From the NCBI GenBank assembly GCA_947427385.1, contig CANEHT010000001.1:107839-171838 (forward strand): a DNA stretch of 64,000 bases, read 5' to 3'. A program made the position numbers and the translations under genes. Shown in pieces: positions 24,639-34,091 of this stretch. Below the pieces are notes generated by a model. That model searched no databases. It was not told the DNA's origin and saw only the letters and a list, made by a program, of their open reading frames with translations. Source of the DNA: an uncultured Clostridia bacterium. GTDB taxonomy: Bacteria > Bacillota > Clostridia > Lachnospirales > CAMVHY01. Each line of letters opens with the position of its first letter. Within the stretch, counting starts at the first letter, position 1.

Positions 24639-25892
24639 ATGGGAAAATATTTAATTAATGGTAGAAAAAAAATTTCCGGGACTTTGAAATTATCCGGTAG
24701 TAAAAATTCTTCACTACCAATTTTAGCCGCTAGTATTTTAAATTCCGGTACAACAATTATTCATAATTGCCCAGATATTTCTGACGTACGTATCGCAATA
24801 AAAATTTTAAAACATATTGGCTGTAAAGTTTTCTTTGAGAAAAATACAGTTGTTATAGATTCATCATCGGTAAATTTTTATGATGTCCCACATGATTTAG
24901 TTAAACAAATGCGTTCATCAATTATTTTTTGTGGGAGTTTATTATCACGTATGAAAAAAGTTGCAATAAGTTATCCGGGCGGTTGTTCACTCGGTAAGCG
25001 GCCAATTGATTTTCATATTGCTGCATTTAAAAAATTAGGTGCGCAAATTTTTGAAGAAGATGGAAATATTATTTGTCATGGAGAAAATTTGAAAGGTTGC
25101 GAAATAAATTTAAATTTTCCAAGCGTTGGCGCAACTCAAAATATTATTTTAGCGGCAATTTTTGCTAATGGCACTACAAAAATAATTAATGCGGCATGTG
25201 AGCCGGAAATTGTTGACTTACAAAATTTTCTCAAAAAAATGGGCGCCGATATAAATGGCGCCGGAACTTCCGAAATTATTATTAATGGTGTAAAAACTTT
25301 ACACGCTGTTGAATATACAGTTATTCCTGACAGAATAGTTGCCGGAACTTTTTTACTTTCTGCCGTAATTACTAATGGAGAAATTGAAATTACGAATGTA
25401 ATTCCAGAGCATTTACCACTTAAAAATTTTTTACAGCTTGGATGTTTTATAAAAACAAATGAGAACAAAATTTTTTTACGTGCGCCAGATTTTATTAGGC
25501 CGATAGAAAATTTACAAACTGTACCGTATCCAGGATTTCCAACAGATTTACAAGCACAATTTGTATCAGTTTTATCAATTGCGAATGGAAAAAGTATTGT
25601 ACACGAAAAAATTTTTGAGTCGCGTAACAAACATATCCCACAATTAATAAAGATGGGAGCGAAAATAAAAATTTTGCCTGACGGTACAACTTTTATTATT
25701 GATGGCGTAAAAAATCTTCATGGCACTAATTTATTTTCTAAAGATTTACGTGGTGGAGCTGCATTAATTTTAGCAGCACTAACTGCTGAAGGAAAAACTA
25801 TTGTACATGATGAAAATTATATTGAACGTGGCTATGAAAAGATTGAGTGCGTACTACAAAACTTAGGGGCAGATATAAAATTTATGCAATAA
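24639..25892 (+). CDS. murA: UDP-N-acetylglucosamine 1-carboxyvinyltransferase MurA
   Basis: 417 aa from the ATG after GTGGGGGTGGGC; the frame extends upstream but lacks homology there. It transfers enolpyruvate from PEP to UDP-GlcNAc, the first committed step of peptidoglycan synthesis. The start MGKYLINGRKKISGTLKLSG and GSKNSSLPILAAS are typical. The catalytic loop has YPGGCSLGKRPIDFH, with the Cys (equivalent to Cys115) present, so fosfomycin sensitivity would be expected. Later FPTDLQAQF and RGGAALILAAL are conserved. Many Firmicutes carry two murA copies; which one this is cannot be said. Confidence 0.96.
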   Translation: MGKYLINGRKKISGTLKLSGSKNSSLPILAASILNSGTTIIHNCPDISDVRIAIKILKHIGCKVFFEKNTVVIDSSSVNFYDVPHDLVKQMRSSIIFCGSLLSRMKKVAISYPGGCSLGKRPIDFHIAAFKKLGAQIFEEDGNIICHGENLKGCEINLNFPSVGATQNIILAAIFANGTTKIINAACEPEIVDLQNFLKKMGADINGAGTSEIIINGVKTLHAVEYTVIPDRIVAGTFLLSAVITNGEIEITNVIPEHLPLKNFLQLGCFIKTNENKIFLRAPDFIRPIENLQTVPYPGFPTDLQAQFVSVLSIANGKSIVHEKIFESRNKHIPQLIKMGAKIKILPDGTTFIIDGVKNLHGTNLFSKDLRGGAALILAALTAEGKTIVHDENYIERGYEKIECVLQNLGADIKFMQ

Positions 25893-25919
25893 AAAAAACT
25901 ACTGAGAAATCTCAGTAGC
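25893..25919 (-). terminator. Terminator of the prsW unit
   Basis: Stem CTACTGAGA / TCTCAGTAG (25900-25919) followed by a T8 run on the minus strand. It can also slow plus-strand readthrough from murA. Confidence 0.8.
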
Positions 25920-25928
25920 CTACATAAT

Positions 25929-26096
25929 TTATTGGTTCTCACATCCACATATATATCTATCTTCATGATGATGGCAGCACTTTTGAATAAGTTTTATAAT
26001 AGTTACGATTGAGATTGTTACCAAATAAATTGAAGAGCATATAAGAAATAAGTTATAGAGACAATTATCTTGGTCATGATTGCATAATTGTTTCAT
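25929..26096 (-). CDS. Small Cys/His-rich membrane protein, 55 aa
   Basis: ATG after AAGGAGTGATACCT, a strong site. The protein begins MKQLCNHDQDNC, has one hydrophobic helix (residues 14-36) and ends KCCHHHEDRYICGCENQ. The CC-HHH and C-x-C cluster could bind metal. It lies 22 bases after prsW and before a hairpin terminator, so it is probably its operon partner. No family recognised. Confidence 0.6.
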   Translation of the reverse strand: MKQLCNHDQDNCLYNLFLICSSIYLVTISIVTIIKLIQKCCHHHEDRYICGCENQ

Positions 26097-26118
26097 AGGT
26101 ATCACTCCTTTTTATAAA

Positions 26119-26793
26119 TTATTTTTTATGTGTTTTAAATGGTGAGCAATCAAGATGTTTTTGCATTTTTTTTTGCCCACTATTCCACAAATATATTGCA
26201 TACATAATAAATATTAACATAGCGAATGGGATTTCGCAAAGTAAAATTAAATTAAATAATCCATGTAAAAATATCGGTAAAATAATAGCGGGATAAAAAT
26301 AATTTTTATTTACTTTAGCGAGTGCAAAAAAATATCCCATTGTTACTCCAAATAATCCATGTCCTGGAACTGAAAATATTGCACGCGTTAATGCCGTATA
26401 TATTCCACCGATTTGTGGATTTATTACGTACAAAATATTTTCAGTCATTGCGAAACCTAAAGAGATAATAACGGCATATACGATTCCGTCAAAAGGTTCA
26501 TTAAAATTTTTTTCACGCCATATTAGAAAGTAAAGGACAATAAATTTAAAGATTTCCTCACAAAATCCTGCGACTATAAAAGAAATATAAAAGATACGTA
26601 AGAAATTATTAGAGGTAGGAGTAAAACGTTCGAGGTATTCCTCACAAAATCCAATTGGAATAGAAATTATACTGCCAAAAATCAAACCGGTAATTAAAAG
26701 ACGAATAGGTTCTTTTTCATATTTATCTCTTATATAAATATAGAAAGCCGAGATAAAAATAGGAGCAACAGCTAAAATAAATAAGTTATACAA
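26119..26793 (-). CDS. prsW: PrsW-family intramembrane metalloprotease
   Basis: 224 aa, about seven hydrophobic helices. The family motifs are present: YEKEPIRLL near the start, AGFCEEIFKFIVLY with the catalytic EE-x-x-K, GFAMTENILYV and VPGHGLFG with the metal-binding His. In Bacillus, PrsW begins the breakdown of an anti-sigma factor. In B. subtilis the gene (ypdC) lies next to sleB-ypeB; here ypeB is close but murA lies between. The symbol follows the family; the substrate is unknown. Confidence 0.85.
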   Translation of the reverse strand: MYNLFILAVAPIFISAFYIYIRDKYEKEPIRLLITGLIFGSIISIPIGFCEEYLERFTPTSNNFLRIFYISFIVAGFCEEIFKFIVLYFLIWREKNFNEPFDGIVYAVIISLGFAMTENILYVINPQIGGIYTALTRAIFSVPGHGLFGVTMGYFFALAKVNKNYFYPAIILPIFLHGLFNLILLCEIPFAMLIFIMYAIYLWNSGQKKMQKHLDCSPFKTHKK

Positions 26794-26845
26794 ATTACCA
26801 CCGCATTTTTTTATTATTATTAGTTGTACGTGAAAAAATATTCAT

Positions 26846-26875
26846 TTGATTTTTTATTAGTGATAGTGGTAAAAT
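26846..26875 (+). promoter_or_regulatory. Possible promoter of the nusA operon
   Basis: TTGATT (26846-26851), 18-base spacer, TAAAAT (26870-26875), about 62 bases before nusA. Confidence 0.5.
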
Positions 26876-26887
26876 AAACTTATTTAA

Positions 26888-26911
26888 AAAGAGTGGGAGA
26901 GCCCACTCTTT
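26888..26911 (+). promoter_or_regulatory. Leader hairpin before nusA
   Basis: AAAGAGTGGG / CCCACTCTTT with a four-base loop AGAG, then TATTTATGGAGG. A strong GC-rich stem in the leader, just before the ribosome site. It could be an attenuator or NusA-responsive element, or simply stabilise the 5' end. Confidence 0.5.
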
Positions 26912-26936
26912 ATTTATGGAGGTTATTTAAAAAAAA

Positions 26937-27995
26937 ATGAGTAGCGAATTAATTAATGCCGTAAAACTTATTGCAATTCAAAAAAATATTGATGAGGATA
27001 CAATTATGGAAGCATTAAAGCTTTCACTAATAGCAGCATGTCGTAAAAATTTTGGCCTCGCTCAAAATATTGACGTCAATATTGATAAAGATAGTGGAGC
27101 TGTTCAAGTTATTGCGTATAAGAAAGTAGTAGAAAAAGTTGATGACTCACGTTTAGAAATTTCGTTAGAAGATGCAAAAAATATTGACGCCCGATATAAA
27201 TTAGAAGATATGGCAGAAATAATAATTACGCCAAAAAATTTCGGACGTATTGCCGCTCAAACTGCTAAACAAGTTATCTCTCAAAAATTTTTAGAAATCG
27301 AACGTAATAATCTTTTTAATAAATTTGACGTTAAAAAAGGTAAAATTATTACCGGTATCGTTAGAGGTTTTGAGTACCGTAATATCATAATTAATTTAGG
27401 CGATATCGAAACTATTTTACCTGAAAAAGAACAAATTCCCGGTGAGATATTTAATGTAAATGATAGAATTAAACTTTACGTAATAGATGTTAAACGTTTC
27501 TCAAAAGGTATTAGTATTTTTGTTTCACGTACAAATCCTAATTTCATACGTTGTTTATTTGAATTAGAAATTCCTGAAATTTCTTCCGGTATCGTAAAAA
27601 TTATCGATATAGCTCGTGACCCAGGTAAAAGAAGTAAAGTTGCCGTTACCTCACAAAATGATGAAGTTGAGGCAATAGGTTCATGTGTAGGCGAAAATAG
27701 TTGTCGGATAAATACAATTTCATCTGAAATTAATAATGAGAAAATAGATTTAGTTAATTGGCATGAAAATCTTGAGGACTATATACGTTCAGCATTAAGT
27801 CCGGCTAAAATAAAAGAAATTCATTTAAATAAGAATAAAACTGAGGCATTAATTATTGTTGATGAGAATCAGGTATCACTTGTAATAGGGAAAGGTGGGC
27901 AAAATGTTAAGCTCGCAGCTAAATTAGTTGGAATACGATTAAACGTAAAGACACCAGCACAATTAGAAGGTGAAGAATTATTAAACAATATTTGA
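26937..27995 (+). CDS. nusA: Transcription termination/antitermination factor NusA
   Basis: 352 aa. N-terminal RNA polymerase-binding domain (ELINAVKLIAIQKNIDEDTI), S1 domain (near 130-200, GKIITGIVRGFEYRNIIINLG), then two KH domains ending VIGKGGQNVKLAAKLVGI. Length fits Firmicute NusA without the proteobacterial C-terminal repeats. The GGAGG lies 14 bases from the ATG, longer than usual, but an in-frame TAA rules out an earlier start. First gene of nusA-ylxR-ylxQ-infB-rbfA. rimP, usually upstream, is missing here. Confidence 0.95.
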   Translation: MSSELINAVKLIAIQKNIDEDTIMEALKLSLIAACRKNFGLAQNIDVNIDKDSGAVQVIAYKKVVEKVDDSRLEISLEDAKNIDARYKLEDMAEIIITPKNFGRIAAQTAKQVISQKFLEIERNNLFNKFDVKKGKIITGIVRGFEYRNIIINLGDIETILPEKEQIPGEIFNVNDRIKLYVIDVKRFSKGISIFVSRTNPNFIRCLFELEIPEISSGIVKIIDIARDPGKRSKVAVTSQNDEVEAIGSCVGENSCRINTISSEINNEKIDLVNWHENLEDYIRSALSPAKIKEIHLNKNKTEALIIVDENQVSLVIGKGGQNVKLAAKLVGIRLNVKTPAQLEGEELLNNI

Positions 27996-28240
27996 GAAAA
28001 TGTATAGGTTGTGGTAAAATGCTCGATAGAAAAAATTTGATACGTGTAATAAAAATTACTGATAATGATTTCTATATTGGTAATGCTAAAAATATTCATG
28101 GCCGTAGTGCGTATATATGTAGGGATGAGAAATGTTTTGTACGCTGTAAGAAGATAAAAGGCTTTGAACATTCTTTTAAATCAAATTCCGCTAGTAAAAT
28201 ATATAAGGAATTAGAAAATGAATTCAAAAAAATTTTATGA
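27992..28240 (+). CDS. ylxR: YlxR family RNA-binding protein
   Basis: 82 aa. Starts MRKCIGCGKMLDRKNLIRV from a TTG that overlaps the nusA stop by four bases, so it is translationally coupled. The GRSAYIC motif in the middle is typical of DUF448/YlxR (PF04296). It is a small nucleoid- or RNA-associated protein always found between nusA and infB; YlxR has been reported to affect RNase P. Confidence 0.92.
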   Translation: MRKCIGCGKMLDRKNLIRVIKITDNDFYIGNAKNIHGRSAYICRDEKCFVRCKKIKGFEHSFKSNSASKIYKELENEFKKIL

Positions 28241-28523
28241 GGTATTAGGTCTCGCTTATATTTCTAAAAAACTCGTATGGGGCGAATTATCTTGTATCGG
28301 TAAAATTAAAAATGGTTCTGCTTCCTTAGTTATTATTGCTAATGATATTGGATTAGCAACTCAAAAAAAAATTAACTATTTTACAGCCCATTATGATATT
28401 CCTATTATAAAATTTGCTACAAAATTTGAATTAGGCCAATGTATAGGTAAGAGAATTGTTAGTGTTATCGTAATTTTAGATTTAAATTTTGCACGTAAAT
28501 TAAAAAATATTATGGAGGTGTAA
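28218..28523 (+). CDS. ylxQ: L7Ae-family ribosome-associated protein YlxQ
   Basis: 101 aa. Overlaps the ylxR end by 23 bases; AAGGAATTAG precedes the ATG. The pattern [30 protein letters not shown] and [17 protein letters not shown] matches the L7Ae/L30e fold (the GKxxRVV-type region) used to bind kink-turn RNA. Conserved position in the nusA-infB operon. Confidence 0.9.
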   Translation: MNSKKFYEVLGLAYISKKLVWGELSCIGKIKNGSASLVIIANDIGLATQKKINYFTAHYDIPIIKFATKFELGQCIGKRIVSVIVILDLNFARKLKNIMEV

Positions 28524-28525
28524 GT

Positions 28526-30718
28526 TTGAGTAAAATTCGTGTTTATGAGTTAGCAAAACAAATTGGTGTCAGCAGTAAGGATTTAATTCAAAAAATGAGT
28601 GAAGTTGGAATTAATGTCAAAAATCATATGAGTACTATTGACGATACCGATAAAGTTTTAGCACTATATAAAAAAAATACTGAGGGAAAAAATAAACCCG
28701 TAGAGAAAAAAAATCTTACACAAAATAATAATAAAAAAATTCCCGATAAAAAAAATGTTGCACAAAATATTGTGCAAAAAAATGATAAAAAATCTCCGGA
28801 TAAAAAAAATCTTACACAAAATAATAATAAAAAAGTTTTCGATAAAAAAAATACTGTACCAAAAAAACCTGAACAAGTAAAAACTCCAGAAAAAAAACAA
28901 AAATCTAAAAAAATTAATGATAAGAAAAAAAATATCCATAAAAATGAAACCGTTGAGAAAAAAATTGATATTGTAAAAATTCCAAATGAAATTATGTTGA
29001 ATGATTTGGCTAATAAACTTGATAAACCTGTCGCACAGTTGATAAAAATTTTAATGCTCGATGGCCTTATGGTTAACCAAAATCAAGTTATAGATTTTGA
29101 TTTGGCTTCAAAAATTGCTGAAAAATTTAATATTAATATCCAACAAGCGGCAGAAATCGATTTGTTTGAAGATGAAATTTTTTCGCCAGATGATGAAGAA
29201 GATTTACTTGAGCGTCCACCAGTTGTTGTCGTTATGGGACATGTTGACCATGGTAAAACTTCGCTTTTGGATACGATTCGTCACACAAATGTTATGCATA
29301 CTGAAGCTGGCGGAATTACTCAACATATTGGTGCGTATACCGTTTCGATATCCGGTAAGCCAATAACTTTTTTGGATACTCCGGGTCACGAAGCTTTTAC
29401 AGCAATGAGAATGCGTGGCGCGCAAGCAACTGATATAGCAATTTTAGTTGTGGCGGCAGACGATGGAATTATGCCGCAAACAATTGAAGCAATTAATCAT
29501 GCTAAAGCGGCTGGCGTTGAAATTATTGTTGCTATAAATAAAATTGATAAGCCCGGCGCAAATATTGATGCTGTAAAACAGGAATTGATTGGATATGATT
29601 TAGTTGCGGAGGATTGGGGCGGTAAAACAGTTTGTGTGCCTGTGTCCGCAAAAAATAATATCGGTATAGATGATTTACTTGAAATGATAGTTTTGGTTGC
29701 AGAAATGAAAGAGTTGAAAGCAAATCCAAATAAGAGTGCGTCAGGAATAATTATAGAATCAAAACTTGACAGAGGTCGTGGTCCAATTGCTACTGTTCTT
29801 GTTCAAGGTGGAACATTGAAAGTTGGCGACCCAATTGTTGCCGGAAGTTCATACGGAAAAATTCGTGCAATGATTGATGATAAAGGTAATCGTTTGAAAA
29901 AAGCAGGACCGTCTACGCCTGTGGAAATTTTGGGATTATCTTCGGTTCCAAATGCCGGCGATACTTTCTATGTTACGGAAAATGAAAAGCGCGCGCGACA
30001 ATTAGCTGAATCTGTTGCAAACAAAAATAAATCGGCAGTGATAAAAAATAATTCAGCAAAAATTTCGCTGGAAGATTTGTTCGGCCAAATCAAAACTGGA
30101 AATGTAAAAGAGTTGGGCTTGATTATAAAAGCTGACGTACAAGGTTCAGTTGAGGCAATGAAAAATAGTTTGGAGCGCCTTTCAAATGATGAAGTAAAAA
30201 TAAAAATAGTTCATGGCGGCGTTGGCGCAGTTACTGAGTCGGATATAATGCTTGCTTCGGCTTCAAATGCAATCGTAATTGGTTTTAATGTGCGTCCGGA
30301 ATTAACGACAAAATCTGTAATTGATTCGGAAAAAGTTGACGTGCGCTTGTACCGTGTAATTTATGATGCAATTGAAGATGTTAAATTGGCAATGCAAGGA
30401 ATGTTGGAGCCAGTTTACGAAGAAAAAATTATTGGGCATGCACAAATTCGTCAGCTATTTAAAGTTTCAAGTTTAGGAACGATTGGCGGCGCGTATGTTA
30501 CAGACGGAAAAATTACGCGTAATTCAAAAATTAGAGTTGTACGCGATGGCAAAACAATTTATGAGGGTGAACTTGAAACGTTAAAACGTTTTAAAGATAA
30601 TGTAAAAGAAGTTGCACAAGGTTATGAATGCGGAATAATGTTAAGTAATTTTAACGATATAAAAGAAAATGATGTAGTTGAAGCATACGTAATGGAAGAA
30701 ATATCGCAAAGCAGGTGA
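28526..30718 (+). CDS. infB: Translation initiation factor IF-2
   Basis: 730 aa. Start TTG after GGAGGTGTAAG, two bases past ylxQ. N-terminal IF2N motif ([21 protein letters not shown]), a low-complexity Lys/Asn linker (about 50-145) with repeated [11 protein letters not shown], a second IF2N-like module ([17 protein letters not shown]), then the G domain near 235: [24 protein letters not shown]. Domains III and IV follow. It loads initiator tRNA onto the 30S subunit using GTP. Confidence 0.97.
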   Translation: MSKIRVYELAKQIGVSSKDLIQKMSEVGINVKNHMSTIDDTDKVLALYKKNTEGKNKPVEKKNLTQNNNKKIPDKKNVAQNIVQKNDKKSPDKKNLTQNNNKKVFDKKNTVPKKPEQVKTPEKKQKSKKINDKKKNIHKNETVEKKIDIVKIPNEIMLNDLANKLDKPVAQLIKILMLDGLMVNQNQVIDFDLASKIAEKFNINIQQAAEIDLFEDEIFSPDDEEDLLERPPVVVVMGHVDHGKTSLLDTIRHTNVMHTEAGGITQHIGAYTVSISGKPITFLDTPGHEAFTAMRMRGAQATDIAILVVAADDGIMPQTIEAINHAKAAGVEIIVAINKIDKPGANIDAVKQELIGYDLVAEDWGGKTVCVPVSAKNNIGIDDLLEMIVLVAEMKELKANPNKSASGIIIESKLDRGRGPIATVLVQGGTLKVGDPIVAGSSYGKIRAMIDDKGNRLKKAGPSTPVEILGLSSVPNAGDTFYVTENEKRARQLAESVANKNKSAVIKNNSAKISLEDLFGQIKTGNVKELGLIIKADVQGSVEAMKNSLERLSNDEVKIKIVHGGVGAVTESDIMLASASNAIVIGFNVRPELTTKSVIDSEKVDVRLYRVIYDAIEDVKLAMQGMLEPVYEEKIIGHAQIRQLFKVSSLGTIGGAYVTDGKITRNSKIRVVRDGKTIYEGELETLKRFKDNVKEVAQGYECGIMLSNFNDIKENDVVEAYVMEEISQSR

Positions 30719-30722
30719 ATTC

Positions 30723-31073
30723 ATGCTTCAAAATAGAAGAATGATGCGGATTAACGATGAAATTAAACGCTGCTTGGCTGAAATTATACGTTTAGAGATT
30801 CGTGACCCACGTTTGGATTCCATGATTAATATTTTAAAAGTTAAAACGAGTGTTGATTTGGAACATTGTATAGTTTATGTGAGCGTATTTAGTGGCGATA
30901 AAAAAGAAATTATAAAAATTTTAAATTCGGCGGCGGGATTTATTAAAAAAATGATAGCGGAAAAAATTAATTTACGTGTTACGCCAAGTTTTAAATTCGT
31001 TTTGGATGATTCAATTGAATATAGTATGAAAATAAATGATTTACTTAATAAGATAAAGGTTTTATTTTTTTAA
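30723..31073 (+). CDS. rbfA: Ribosome-binding factor A
   Basis: 116 aa, ATG after GCAGGTGAATTC. RMMRINDEIKRCLAEIIRLE, EIRDPRL and LRVTPSFKFVLDDSIEYS are family signatures. Binds the immature 30S subunit during 16S rRNA maturation. Last gene of the nusA operon. The usual followers (a DHH phosphoesterase, truB, ribF) are absent; a palindromic repeat starts on its stop codon. Confidence 0.95.
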   Translation: MLQNRRMMRINDEIKRCLAEIIRLEIRDPRLDSMINILKVKTSVDLEHCIVYVSVFSGDKKEIIKILNSAAGFIKKMIAEKINLRVTPSFKFVLDDSIEYSMKINDLLNKIKVLFF

Positions 31074-31240
31074 AACCTCTTTACTTTTTTATTTGAAAAG
31101 AAAAAAGTAAAATAACAAGCATCTCTCTCAGAGTTGCTTCATAAAAAAAAACTTTATCAAAAAATCTTTGTGTGAACACACAAAGATTTTTTTGTTAAGT
31201 TCTTTTGTTACTTTTCTTTCAAGAAAAGTAAAGGTTTTGT
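31072..31240 (+). repeat. Nested palindromic intergenic repeat, copy A
   Basis: Outer arms AAAACCTCTTTACTTTT (from 31072) and AAAAGTAAAGGTTTT (31224-31238). Inner perfect hairpin AAAAAATCTTTGTGTG / CACACAAAGATTTTTT at 31159-31192. Lies between convergent rbfA and brnQ and can terminate both. Related to copies at 35881, 49241 and 50891. Confidence 0.75.
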
Positions 31241-31242
31241 TC

Positions 31243-32523
31243 TTAATTAGCTTTAATGTCTTTTTTTATAATTAAACCAATAATTCCACCGAAAATAGCT
31301 GGAAGAATCCAACCTAAATCTATTGATGCAAATGGAAATTTCGATAAAATATCAAATTTCAAACTGATATAATTATCAAGCGTCGATAAAAAATTATAAA
31401 TAAAAGCGCCTAATGTTGCGAATTGACTTATATAACAACTTTTAACAATATTTTCTGGTACAAAAGCTATAAGGACGAGAACTAAGATAGGCGGATAAAT
31501 GATATCCAATAAAGGCGCCGCAATAGAAATTATAAATGAAAGACCAAAATTTGCAAATATTGCGCTACATACACAAATTAAGATGACAAGCATGCGATAC
31601 GAAATTTTTTCATTTGAAAGTTTATGAAAATAATCCGCTGCCGAGGATACTAATCCAATTGCAGTAGTAAGGCATGCCAAGCCGACAACAATTGCAAATA
31701 TAATAATTCCGGATTTCCCTAAAAGATTTTGGACTATGTTTACAACTAAAGTTGCTCGGTCAATATCTAAATTATATAACCCACCAGTATTTGCTCCGAG
31801 AAAAGTTAATCCACCGTAAACGATAAGTAATCCAATTCCGGCAATAATACTTGATTGCGCAATGATTTGAGATTTTTTTTTGGCATCAGTATATCCTTTT
31901 TCTTTTGCACTGGATAAAATAATTGTGCCAAAAACAAGCGCCGCAATTACATCCATTGTTTGATAGCCGGCTCTAATTCCTTCGATTGGAACATTATCAA
32001 CAAAAGCTTTGTCAGAAATACTACCAATTGGATTGACAATTCCTTCGATAATAAGTACCAAAAGTCCGATAAGTAATCCGGGCGTGAGAAATTTTCCTAT
32101 TATATCTATAACTGCAGATTCTTGTAGGCACAGCAAAATAATAATTGCAAAAAAGATAATGGAAAATATGAACGGCGGTATATTAGGGAAAAGCGGTAAG
32201 ATTGACATTTCATATGTAGTAGCAGCTGTACGTGGGATAGCTGGCATTGGCCCTACACACAAAACACTTATCGTCATTAATATAATTCCTGGAATTTTAC
32301 CGGCTGATTCAAGTACGGCTTCAGCGCTGCCATGCCGTATCATAGCTAAGATTGCTAAAATTGCGAGACCAACATCAGCGATAAAATAAAAAATGAAACC
32401 CAGAGTCCATAATTTTCCGGATTGAAGGCCGAGATAAGGTGGAAAAATTACATTACCAGCGCCAAAAAACATTGCAAAGAGTGCAAAACCTATAACTATT
32501 ACATCATTTAAATTACGTTTCAT
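31243..32523 (-). CDS. brnQ: Branched-chain amino acid transporter BrnQ
   Basis: 426 aa, about 12 membrane helices. Start FALFAMFFGAGNVIFPPYLG and the following LWTLGFIFYFIADVGL are strongly typical of the BrnQ/LIVCS family, which imports Leu, Ile and Val with a cation. ATG after AAAGGAG. Monocistronic by appearance. Confidence 0.93.
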   Translation of the reverse strand: MKRNLNDVIVIGFALFAMFFGAGNVIFPPYLGLQSGKLWTLGFIFYFIADVGLAILAILAMIRHGSAEAVLESAGKIPGIILMTISVLCVGPMPAIPRTAATTYEMSILPLFPNIPPFIFSIIFFAIIILLCLQESAVIDIIGKFLTPGLLIGLLVLIIEGIVNPIGSISDKAFVDNVPIEGIRAGYQTMDVIAALVFGTIILSSAKEKGYTDAKKKSQIIAQSSIIAGIGLLIVYGGLTFLGANTGGLYNLDIDRATLVVNIVQNLLGKSGIIIFAIVVGLACLTTAIGLVSSAADYFHKLSNEKISYRMLVILICVCSAIFANFGLSFIISIAAPLLDIIYPPILVLVLIAFVPENIVKSCYISQFATLGAFIYNFLSTLDNYISLKFDILSKFPFASIDLGWILPAIFGGIIGLIIKKDIKAN

Positions 32524-32612
32524 TAAAAATCTCCTTTTAAAATTTTACAATTTATTATAGCATAATAAAGGAATTTTTAAAATTCAAATGCGGTATGAAA
32601 AATAATATTAGA

Positions 32613-32662
32613 CAAAAAAACGAACCTCTTTTATTAAATTTCTTAATTTAATAAAAGAGGTT
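32613..32662 (-). terminator. Terminator of the methyltransferase gene
   Basis: 18-bp stem AACCTCTTTTATTAAATT / AATTTAATAAAAGAGGTT with the minus-strand T run at 32613-32619. Confidence 0.9.
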
Positions 32663-32670
32663 GATTTATA

Positions 32671-33396
32671 TTACAAAACACATTCATATAAAAACATTTT
32701 AGCTTGATTATTTATAGCAATTGACTTATCAAAATCAGAATATACAGTAATTTTATTAAAATGTATTTGACACAAAATATTTTCCATTTCTCCGAATTCA
32801 TAAAGATGTGTTTGGAAATCCATTTGTTCAGATTGTAATAAATTTTTGCCATCATATAATTCATAAATGCCTGGAGAAAATTGTGTATGTGTTTGCGCGT
32901 CATAATGATTTTTAGTTTTTAGAATCAAATCATAATTTTCTTTTGTTTTTACGGCTAATACGGTATCATCTTCACAACAATTTGCTATTGTATCAACAGC
33001 GAAAATAAATTTCCCATTTGTTTTTAATAAATTTTTCATTTTTTGAAGAATATTTTGACATAATTTCATATCTGTAAACAAAGATACTGAGCCAGAAGTA
33101 ATAAAAATATAATCAAATTTTTCATCTGTTTGATAATGTTCAATATTCGATTGAATAATTTTAGCGTTAGGAGATTTTTGTTTTAATTTAGAAATCATTT
33201 CAGCAGAATTATCTATTCCTTTGATGTCAAATCCTTTTTTTAAAAATGGGACGAGAAATCTACCGCTTCCACATAACGGTTCCAAAATATTTTCATCTTT
33301 TTTAGCGTATGACAAATAAAATTTTAATTCATCTTGCGGAGGATTCTTATGCAATATTTCATACATTTCGGTGCATAAACTACCATAATAATTCAT
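32671..33396 (-). CDS. Class I SAM-dependent methyltransferase
   Basis: 242 aa from ATG 33396 (AGTGAT upstream); a longer frame adds 21 residues. Motif I is ILEPLCGSGRFLVPFLKKG, motif II GIDNSAEMISKL, then FDYIFITSGSVSLF at the motif IV position. This is the usual SAM-binding Rossmann fold. The substrate cannot be read; E-P-L-C-G-S-G-R resembles small-molecule methyltransferases. Divergent from the DUF4397 gene and ends at a strong terminator. Confidence 0.82.
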   Translation of the reverse strand: MNYYGSLCTEMYEILHKNPPQDELKFYLSYAKKDENILEPLCGSGRFLVPFLKKGFDIKGIDNSAEMISKLKQKSPNAKIIQSNIEHYQTDEKFDYIFITSGSVSLFTDMKLCQNILQKMKNLLKTNGKFIFAVDTIANCCEDDTVLAVKTKENYDLILKTKNHYDAQTHTQFSPGIYELYDGKNLLQSEQMDFQTHLYEFGEMENILCQIHFNKITVYSDFDKSIAINNQAKMFLYECVL

Positions 33397-33500
33397 GATA
33401 ATCACTTTTTTCCTAAAAATTATATTTGTGATGAAATAATTTTTTGTAACGTTTAACATTTTTGCACATAAATTATAAATAAAAAAAAGGTGACGGTTTT

Positions 33501-34091
33501 ATGAATGAAATTTGTTATGTAAGATTTTTAAATGCTTCAGCAAATTCACCCGCTTTTGATATTTATGTTAATGATAAACTTTTTGCGAGTGCACTAAGTT
33601 ATAAAAACTTTACGGAATATTTTAAGGGCAATATGGGTGAGTACAACATAAAAATTTATAAAGCTGGCGATAAAAAAAATATTATTTTACAGGAAAATGT
33701 TGAACTATTTATGAACAATATTTATACGATAGCGATAATAGATATTTCAAACGGTTTGACATTAAATTTGATAGGCGACCATTTACGTAATCTTGATAAA
33801 AATTATGCGTATATAAGATTTATAAATTTATCGCCAAGCTTACGAAATTTAGATATCGTTATAAATAACGTACTCGTAATTTCAGATTTAGAGTATGGTG
33901 TTGAGTCAAATTATCTTAAAATTTTACCCGGCACTTATAATTTTAAAGCTATTTCGTATGGAGAATTAGTTCTCGAAAATCCACGATTAGTTTTAGATGC
34001 TGGTAAAATTTATTCGGGATATATTGTAGGTAATGAGGGTGACATAAAAATTTTATTACCGCTTGAGGGTGCAACTTATTTGAAATTCTAA
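33501..34091 (+). CDS. DUF4397 domain protein
   Basis: 196 aa, ATG after AAAGGTGACGGTTTT. Starts with YVRFLNASANSPAFDIYVND and repeats the pattern at YIRFINLSPSLRNLDIVINN; these two beta-rich units are the DUF4397 (PF14344) signature. No signal peptide, although many relatives are secreted or spore-associated. Function unknown. Its stop overlaps convergent rnc by four bases. Confidence 0.78.
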   Translation: MNEICYVRFLNASANSPAFDIYVNDKLFASALSYKNFTEYFKGNMGEYNIKIYKAGDKKNIILQENVELFMNNIYTIAIIDISNGLTLNLIGDHLRNLDKNYAYIRFINLSPSLRNLDIVINNVLVISDLEYGVESNYLKILPGTYNFKAISYGELVLENPRLVLDAGKIYSGYIVGNEGDIKILLPLEGATYLKF

